DNA of 18,940 nucleotides from assembly GCF_000297095.1 (NCBI RefSeq), contig NZ_AEEA01000094.1, forward strand, positions 1-18,940, given 5' to 3'. This document shows, one piece after another, positions 14,706 through 18,940 of this stretch (position 1 is its first letter; each line of letters opens with the position of its first letter). The notes below the pieces were generated by a model that had not been told where the DNA came from, ran no database searches, and was given only the letters and a program-made list of their open reading frames with translations. The DNA is from Treponema primitia ZAS-1 (GTDB lineage: Bacteria; Spirochaetota; Spirochaetia; Treponematales; Breznakiellaceae). The translations under genes and the position numbers were made by a program.

Positions 14706-15660
14706 CCGAGGGCTCCAACAATTCATCCCGGATGCGGAGAAAACTTTCGTAGCGGTCTTCGTGGATCACCCCGGCGGCAACGGCTTCCATGATCTTGCAG
14801 CCCGGCTCGGTTACGTGGGAACAGGAATGGCCGTAGGTACACTTCCCGGACAGGGGGGCGAATTCCCGCATGTAGCTGACCAGTTCGTCTCCGGCAATGC
14901 CATGGGGCACAAAGCGGCGTATCCCCGGGGTATCGATAATATACGTACCACAGGAAGCTTCGCCGGAAGTACCGGCGCCGCCCAATCCGGGGATTTCCTC
15001 CAGGAAGGCCATGGTGGTGGTATGGTTTCCCCGGTCGTACTTTTCGTTGATGGCCCCTACTCTGATATTCCGTCCCGGGACAAGGGCGTTGATCAGACTG
15101 GACTTCCCCACACCGCTTTGCCCCAGGAGCGCAGAAATGCGGCCCCCCACCAGCTTACGGAAATGATCCATCCCCTCGCCGGTTTTTGCGGACACCCGCA
15201 GGACCTTGTACCCAATGCGGCTGAAATCTTCGAGCCGCTCCTCCACATCGAGATCATCCTCCGAAAGGTCGTATTTGTTGCAAACAATAACGGTAGTAAT
15301 ATTGGCGATTTCCCCCTGAACCAAAGCCCGATCCAGAAAACGGGGCCGGAAGGGAGGCGAGGCCGGGGTGGTAACGCAGAGGATCAGGTCCACATTAGCC
15401 GCCAGAAGCTGGGGCGACTGTCCCTTCTGGTTAAACCGGGTAAGAAGATTCCGCCGTTCCTCAAGGCCCAGGATGAGCCCCGTTCCGTCGGCGGCGGCAT
15501 CGGGCTCAAAACGTACCCGATCCCCCGGGGCCAGGGGATTGTAGAACCCCTCAACCCCCTTGAGAACCTTCCCCTTAATCCTGCACTCAACACAGGTGTC
15601 ATCCTCTTCGGATTTTACCGTAAAGATATTCCGGGATCCCCGGATAACCAATCCTATCAT
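14698..15660 (-). CDS. rsgA: Ribosome small-subunit GTPase RsgA (YjeQ/EngC)
   Basis: From ATG 15660 the protein has 320 residues: an N-terminal OB fold (about 1-70), then a circularly permuted GTPase with G4 NKYD (128-131) ahead of G1 GQSGVGKSS (180-188), 'GNHTTT' switch region (211-216) and G3 DTPG (243-246), and a C-terminal zinc-binding motif formed by Cys274, Cys280, His282 and Cys288. RsgA checks late 30S subunit maturation, using GTP hydrolysis to release RbfA. ATG 15660 overlaps the murI stop as ATGA and follows AGGA 9 nt upstream; a longer frame from 15720 lies inside murI and is not family-like. Confidence 0.95.
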   Translation of the reverse strand: MIGLVIRGSRNIFTVKSEEDDTCVECRIKGKVLKGVEGFYNPLAPGDRVRFEPDAAADGTGLILGLEERRNLLTRFNQKGQSPQLLAANVDLILCVTTPASPPFRPRFLDRALVQGEIANITTVIVCNKYDLSEDDLDVEERLEDFSRIGYKVLRVSAKTGEGMDHFRKLVGGRISALLGQSGVGKSSLINALVPGRNIRVGAINEKYDRGNHTTTMAFLEEIPGLGGAGTSGEASCGTYIIDTPGIRRFVPHGIAGDELVSYMREFAPLSGKCTYGHSCSHVTEPGCKIMEAVAAGVIHEDRYESFLRIRDELLEPSDE

Positions 15661-16463
15661 GAGCAGTAATCCTGTTCGGTACGGAGTGTAAGTCCAAATG
15701 CCCGTGCCCGCTCCTGCCATACCGGTTCCGGGGCGCCCTTTCCGGTTACAAGGAGTATATTTTCCCGGCCCCCGGATCCCGCGCGAAGATCCCCCTGATC
15801 CAGCAGGGCCTCCACCCGGTGGGAGACCCCATCCAGAGAATCGTGGATACTCAAGTCCCCGGCGGCGGCCTTAAACGCATCCCGGAGGAAGAGAAAATGG
15901 GTACAGCCCAGAACGATAGCATCCGCCCCGGCGCTGCGGAATTGGTCAATGTAGGGAAGTACCGCCGCAACCCGCTCCTCCTCATCCGATACGGCATACC
16001 GGTGTTCCACAAATTCCACCAGATCCGGTGCGGCGATAGCGGTAAGCGCACAGTCCGCCCCAAATTCGGCGGCCAGTTCCGCAATATAGGGATCCCCGAT
16101 GGTCCTGCTGGTCCCCAGTACGCCGATATGCCGTTTTTTGCTGGCCAGAACCGCAAGCTTCACCGCCGGCACGGTTCCAACCAGGGGCAGATCGGGAAAG
16201 CTCTCCCGCAGGTCCTGCAGCGCAGATACCGAAGCGGTATTACAGGCCAGGACCCCAAGCTTGGGATCATAGCGCTCCCGCAGCCAGGTCAAAAGTTCGG
16301 TCAGACGCTGGAGCAACTCGGGGCGTCCTTTGGAACCGTAGGGAAAGTATTCCCGGTCCGCAAGATACACCAGCGCCTCTTTCGGGTTAGCCTTGTGGAA
16401 ATGGTCACAATAGGGAAGCCCCCCAATGCCGGAATCCAAAAAAAATATTGGTTGATTATCCAT
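15657..16463 (-). CDS. murI: Glutamate racemase
   Basis: The 268-residue enzyme makes D-glutamate for peptidoglycan. Seen: 'FFLDSGIGGL' with Asp10/Ser11, the first catalytic Cys in 'ACNTAS' (Cys74), 'GVLGTSRTI' and the second catalytic Cys in 'VLGCTHF' (Cys187). Length and motif spacing are normal. It begins 5 nt after the stop of the zinc-ribbon gene, has no clear Shine-Dalgarno sequence and probably depends on coupling. Its stop overlaps the rsgA start (ATGA), so cell-wall precursor synthesis, ribosome assembly and MutS2 are on one transcript. Confidence 0.95.
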   Translation of the reverse strand: MDNQPIFFLDSGIGGLPYCDHFHKANPKEALVYLADREYFPYGSKGRPELLQRLTELLTWLRERYDPKLGVLACNTASVSALQDLRESFPDLPLVGTVPAVKLAVLASKKRHIGVLGTSRTIGDPYIAELAAEFGADCALTAIAAPDLVEFVEHRYAVSDEEERVAAVLPYIDQFRSAGADAIVLGCTHFLFLRDAFKAAAGDLSIHDSLDGVSHRVEALLDQGDLRAGSGGRENILLVTGKGAPEPVWQERARAFGLTLRTEQDYCS

Positions 16464-16468
16464 GGTTA

Positions 16469-16765
16469 TTAATTACTAAAAAGACTATCAAAGGCCGATT
16501 TGGCGGAAACTACCTTCTGCCGGGCCCCATTTTCGCCCGCCGTCTCCGAACGAAACCGGACATTAAGGGAAAACCAATCGCAAAAATTCCCCCGCTCCTT
16601 ATCCTGGGGAGGCTCGGCATTAGGCTCCGAACAATCCCCCCGGGCCCCCGCCAGGTAAAACCGGCAATGCCGACAAACCCGCAGATCCTTCCCACACTCA
16701 GCGCAGCGTAAAGACCGCCCAATAGGGTCTGCATCCACAATAGGGGAACCGCAATACCAACACAT
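16469..16765 (-). CDS. Small Cys-rich zinc-ribbon protein
   Basis: The 98-residue protein has CxxC pairs at Cys2/Cys5, Cys21/Cys24 and Cys31/Cys34, then Cys45 and Cys62 within 'GDCSEPNAEPPQDKERGNFC', followed by 'DWFSL'. The 'CRHCRFY...C.EP.A...DKE..NFCDWF' pattern is one I associate with a widespread uncharacterised family of small proteins in spirochaetes and Deltaproteobacteria, from memory. It probably binds two or more zinc ions; function unknown, likely cytoplasmic. It is the first gene of the murI-rsgA-mutS2 operon. ATG 16765 is chosen because CxxC begins at residue 2 and the promoter -10 ends only 6 nt upstream; no ribosome site of normal spacing exists. Confidence 0.75.
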   Translation of the reverse strand: MCWYCGSPIVDADPIGRSLRCAECGKDLRVCRHCRFYLAGARGDCSEPNAEPPQDKERGNFCDWFSLNVRFRSETAGENGARQKVVSAKSAFDSLFSN

Positions 16766-16771
16766 ACCTTA

Positions 16772-16800
16772 ATCATAGTCCCGGGAGACGAAACTGGCAA
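16772..16800 (-). promoter_or_regulatory. Promoter of the zinc-ribbon-murI-rsgA-mutS2 operon (leaderless candidate)
   Basis: On the - strand TTGCCA (complement of 16795-16800, 5/6), a 17-bp spacer and TATGAT (complement of 16772-16777, 5/6) form a good promoter. Six bases (TAAGGT) separate the -10 from the ATG at 16765, the same distance as at the helicase gene, so the mRNA would start at or next to the start codon. Confidence 0.65.
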
Positions 16801-16857
16801 CCCGGTGTTCTATCCCTAGGGTAATTTTGACAAACTGCCCCGGGCAGATCGAAAAAA

Positions 16858-16984
16858 CGCCGGTGGGGGAGGTGAATCCCCACTGCGGGATGCCTGTAGA
16901 GTCTGCTTCCGGAGCCCCTGCGGGTCTCCTACAGCAGGGAATTCCAGAATATCCCGCAGCGTGGATTCACCTCCCCCACCGGCG
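16858..16984. repeat. 127-bp inverted-repeat element with 34-bp arms
   Basis: Arms 16858-16891 and 16951-16984 are inverted copies that match at 32 of 34 positions. The left arm starts CGCCGGTGGGGGAGG; the right arm ends CCTCCCCCACCGGCG. The 59-base middle holds nested smaller hairpins: CTGTAG (16894-16899) with CTACAG (16929-16934), and GGAGCCC (16911-16917) with GGG-T-CTCC (16922-16929). No target-site duplication is seen at the edges and no coding sequence fits inside. It could be a MITE/REP-type dispersed element or a structured RNA. Confidence 0.8.
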
Positions 16985-17042
16985 CCTGTGCGATTGGACT
17001 GTGTTTGAGCGTATTTCCCGGGAGCCGGAGGTACCTAACTAA

Positions 17043-17137
17043 GCTTGGCGCATCACCGGTACCGGAGACGCCCAGGAAGAGGCCCGGCATTTTAATTCGG
17101 ATCAGCTTCTTCCGGAACATGTGATTATCGCCCTGCC
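17043..17137 (+). pseudogene. Possible remnant of a Clp N-domain (ClpA/ClpC-like) gene
   Basis: After an in-frame TAA (17040-17042) the + strand reads a stretch containing 'DAQEEARHFNSDQLLPEHVI' and then 'IAL', which resembles a Clp_N repeat (pattern A.EEA....I.PEHLLLAL). In frame before the stop is 'FERISREPEVPN'. No start codon or downstream ATPase domain follows, and the frame runs into AT-rich DNA. A decayed gene fragment is the likeliest reading, but the match is short. Confidence 0.3.
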
Positions 17138-17178
17138 CTATATGATGCCTGGCATTATCAGTGCTGGAACCTGTTTGA

Positions 17179-17370
17179 TTATAAAGATTTCATTTCTCCG
17201 TCAATTATTGCTAATAAATCGACTTCTATTCCCTGCATATCACTTTTATATTTCCCAGGATCTATTTTTTGTAATGCTATTGATATAATTGTTAGAATTC
17301 CCAGCTTCATATATATAAGGCAACCATTCTGTTCATCAACAAAAGGACAAGTAAATACGGTAAATCCAAA
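17179..17370 (-). pseudogene. AT-rich ORF remnant without a clear start
   Basis: An open - strand frame of 63 codons runs from just after a stop at 17371-17373 to TAA at 17179-17181, with 'CPFVDEQNGCLIYMKLGIL' and then 'KIDPGKYKSDMQGIEVDLLA'. The only internal ATG (17310) would give 43 residues. The coding-like amino-acid composition and low GC suggest the 3' end of a transferred gene (perhaps an accessory or immunity-type protein), but the family is not recognised. Confidence 0.25.
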
Positions 17371-17396
17371 TTATGAGTATGGTATCCTCCCCAAAA

Positions 17397-17409
17397 GGTG
17401 ACTGTCACC
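17397..17409. repeat. GGTG-CACC palindrome, copy 1
   Basis: GGTGACTGTCACC is a perfect 6-bp-arm palindrome around one base, followed by ATTTC as in copy 3. It is one of three related 13-mers between 17397 and 17580. Confidence 0.6.
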
Positions 17410-17422
17410 ATTTCGATAGCAA

Positions 17423-17450
17423 AAAAAGCCCGGAGTTATCCGGGCTTTTT
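17423..17450. terminator. Bidirectional rho-independent terminator
   Basis: AAAAAGCCCGG (17423-17433), loop AGTTAT, CCGGGCTTTTT (17440-17450) form an 11-bp stem with a T run on either strand. It lies about 145 bp beyond the stop of the - strand FGE-fold gene and would end that transcript; it could also stop readthrough from the left. Confidence 0.85.
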
Positions 17451-17493
17451 AGTCAATTTGTTTTACGCAGAAAAAGTGTTTGCTACGCTACCT

Positions 17494-17521
17494 GTAGTGT
17501 CCTCTTGAAAAGGGACACTAC
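17494..17521. repeat. Hairpin GTAGTGTCC / GGACACTAC
   Basis: A perfect 9-bp inverted repeat (17494-17502 and 17513-17521) with a 10-base loop lies between the terminator and the surface-protein stop. It has no T tract, so it is not a standard terminator. It may be a repeat-element end or an mRNA 3' structure. Confidence 0.5.
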
Positions 17522-17529
17522 GAAATTCT

Positions 17530-17580
17530 GGTGCCTGTCACCCCCCGCAGCTTGTCAAGGCTAAACTGGTGTCAGTCACC
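17530..17580. repeat. GGTG-CACC palindromes, copies 2 and 3
   Basis: GGTGCCTGTCACC (17530-17542) and GGTGTCAGTCACC (17568-17580) each have one mismatch in 6-bp arms. Copy 3 ends 14 bp from the stop codon of the FGE-fold gene and is followed by ATTTC as copy 1 is. The set looks like REP-type repeats. Confidence 0.6.
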
Positions 17581-17594
17581 ATTTCTGCCTCCAC

Positions 17595-18940
17595 TCAGGG
17601 GGACACAACACGGAAACCAATAATGTAGTACGTTTCGCCGGGCGCGAAGTTGTTCCGCGCCGCAACCGTGCAATGCGACGCACCGTCGTACCAGCTCCCG
17701 CCCCGTATAACCCGGCGCGCGCCCGAGCCAGGTCCTGTAGGATTATTGAATTCACCGGTATCAATTTCACCAGACCGGTCCCAGCACCATTCATATACAT
17801 TCCCGCTCATGTCATGTAGCTCAAGGCTGTTTGCAGCCTTGCCCCCTACCGCATGGGTAACGTTGCTGGAATTACCGGAATGCCATGCCACATTTCCCAC
17901 ATCATTACTCCCCGCATAGGTATACGTAAAAGGTGTGCTGGCGCTCGGTGTCCCGCCACGCGCCGCGTATTCCCATTCCGCCTCCGTTGGCAGCCGGTAC
18001 CCGCTCTTTGCCCGGTCCATCACCGCTCCATTATAGGCCGTCCAATCACTGGAATCCCTAATAATATTGCCGCTATACCGGTACACCGCTTCCTTACCCG
18101 TCATCTCGCTGTAGGCATTGCACCATACTATGGCGTCCGACCAGCTAATGCCCGTTACCGGTTCATACTTGTCCACGGTAGGCTCCGCCCCGATGGTTCC
18201 GTCATACCCTTCCTTGCCTGCATGGGCAAAGGTATATTCATTGCTGAGGGCCCACTGGCGCACCTTATACCACAGTTCATAAGTCGTTTCATACTTGGCT
18301 ATCTTAAAGGTACTGAGTGTTACCTTGCGACCGGCAATGAATACACCTGTATCGGAACCGGATTTATAGGCATCACTGCCGGTTATGGTTCCTCCTGCTG
18401 CGCTTGCCATATCAAGCTTCTCAATCTTAAAATAAACAAACACTGTTTTTGAAGCGGCGCTTATGTTATACCCCGCCTTTGCCGCCTTTACCGTGATACT
18501 CCCATCGGCGCTAATGCCGCTTACCTCTAGTTCATAAATCCCGGTTCCTGTCTTGTTCAGGGCGCCTTTGACCGCCCCGGCGCTTATCGTAATGTCATCT
18601 GCCGTTAGCCCTACAATGTCCTTGTCAAAAGTCAGGGTCAGTATCGTAGTTGTCTCACTAATGGAACCATTGGCGGTAAGGCCGCTAAAGGCAGCCGATG
18701 CGGGCCCCACCGGGCCTTTGGCGTTCCGCACGTTCCCGTCATAGCCTTCGCGGCTCACTTCCACGGCAATATACTTTCCCACATCGCCTGTGGTCAGGGT
18801 ATAGGCGCTGCCGCTCGCCCCGTCAATCACCGTACCCGCAGCCTCCGCTGTACCGCCCCGCTTCCAGACGTAGCTCAGGCCGCCGCTTCCCGGTTCCAGG
18901 TCAGGGGTCGCCGTCAGGGTTTTGCCATAAACCGCCTCCC
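17595..18940 (-). CDS. Large surface protein with Ig-like modules and C-terminal FGE/C-type-lectin fold (5' end outside window)
   Basis: The frame is open to the right edge (448 codons visible, no start seen); an internal GTG at 18830 lies mid-domain and is not the true start. From the right edge: an Ig-like module ('YTLTTGDVGKYIAVEVSREG'), a second beta domain ('LTLTFDKDIVGLTADDITIS'), then an FGE-sulfatase/SUMF1 domain: 'KYETTYELWYKV', 'PVTGISWSDAIVWCNAYSEM', 'YRLPTEAEWEYAARGG', 'ELHDMSGNVYEWCWDR', 'RRVIRGGSW' and 'IIGFRVVSP' at the end. Only one Cys (in 'ASHCTVAARN') sits in the region where true FGE has its catalytic Cys pair, so a binding rather than enzymatic role is likely. It is presumably exported and surface-exposed. 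The C-terminus resembles diversified ligand-binding regions such as T. denticola TvpA. Confidence 0.85.
   Translation of the reverse strand, partial: EAVYGKTLTATPDLEPGSGGLSYVWKRGGTAEAAGTVIDGASGSAYTLTTGDVGKYIAVEVSREGYDGNVRNAKGPVGPASAAFSGLTANGSISETTTILTLTFDKDIVGLTADDITISAGAVKGALNKTGTGIYELEVSGISADGSITVKAAKAGYNISAASKTVFVYFKIEKLDMASAAGGTITGSDAYKSGSDTGVFIAGRKVTLSTFKIAKYETTYELWYKVRQWALSNEYTFAHAGKEGYDGTIGAEPTVDKYEPVTGISWSDAIVWCNAYSEMTGKEAVYRYSGNIIRDSSDWTAYNGAVMDRAKSGYRLPTEAEWEYAARGGTPSASTPFTYTYAGSNDVGNVAWHSGNSSNVTHAVGGKAANSLELHDMSGNVYEWCWDRSGEIDTGEFNNPTGPGSGARRVIRGGSWYDGASHCTVAARNNFAPGETYYIIGFRVVSP

Noticed and set aside
14761..15669. 302-codon + strand frame
   Set aside because: Exact antisense shadow of rsgA, caused by high GC; composition is not protein-like.
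16827..17042. 71-codon + strand frame across the inverted repeat
   Set aside because: Runs through the palindrome arms; a by-product of the repeat rather than a protein.
17380..17600. CRISPR-like array from the repeated GGTG..CACC motifs
   Set aside because: Only three short, unequal, irregularly spaced copies; no spacers of constant length and no cas genes.

Overview
The window looks like chromosomal DNA from a termite-gut treponeme (Treponema primitia / T. azotonutricia type). This rests on the spirochaete-style gene set, a mid-to-high GC background, outer-membrane and lipoprotein-like genes, a FapA/TM2 pair, a formylglycine-generating-enzyme (FGE) fold surface protein and a NifH-like Fe protein. 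The species is inferred from gene content; no database search was possible.

Left part (1-5003, + strand): the 3' end of a secreted or surface protein gene overlaps an outer-membrane beta-barrel gene. Next come a HrpA-type DEAH RNA helicase with an unusual Arg/Gly-rich insert and a possibly leaderless promoter, and then a coupled M28-family peptidase-like gene. At 5026-5583 lies an AT-rich YefM-YoeB toxin-antitoxin module on the - strand, with a 17-bp-arm palindrome lying over its own promoter.

Centre (5624-9310, - strand): an orphan NifH-like Fe protein with its own strong promoter, then argR with its own promoter, followed closely by pgi and a flavin-reductase-like gene (argR-pgi 11 nt apart, pgi-flavin reductase overlapping by 1 nt). 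Diverging on the + strand (9392-11354) are fapA (DUF342) and a TM2-domain/winged-helix membrane protein, apparently coupled through an 11-codon mini-ORF.

Right part (11355-16800, - strand): one tight operon, read from 16800 leftwards: Cys-rich zinc-ribbon protein, murI, rsgA, mutS2, secreted START/SRPBCC-like protein. The genes overlap or abut, and a good sigma-70-type promoter ends 6 nt before the first start codon. A 24-nt repeat occurs in mutS2 and twice in tandem in the last gene, in different reading frames, which marks it as a dispersed DNA repeat; in mutS2 it borders an AT-rich in-frame insert.

Far right (16801-18940): about 800 bp with no intact gene holds a 127-bp inverted-repeat element, a likely Clp N-domain gene remnant, an AT-rich ORF remnant, a bidirectional terminator and three GGTG..CACC palindromes. 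After it comes the 3' part of a large - strand surface protein with Ig-like modules and a C-terminal FGE/C-type-lectin fold, whose last ~40 residues resemble the variable region of diversity-generating-retroelement targets. No RNA genes or CRISPR arrays were seen.
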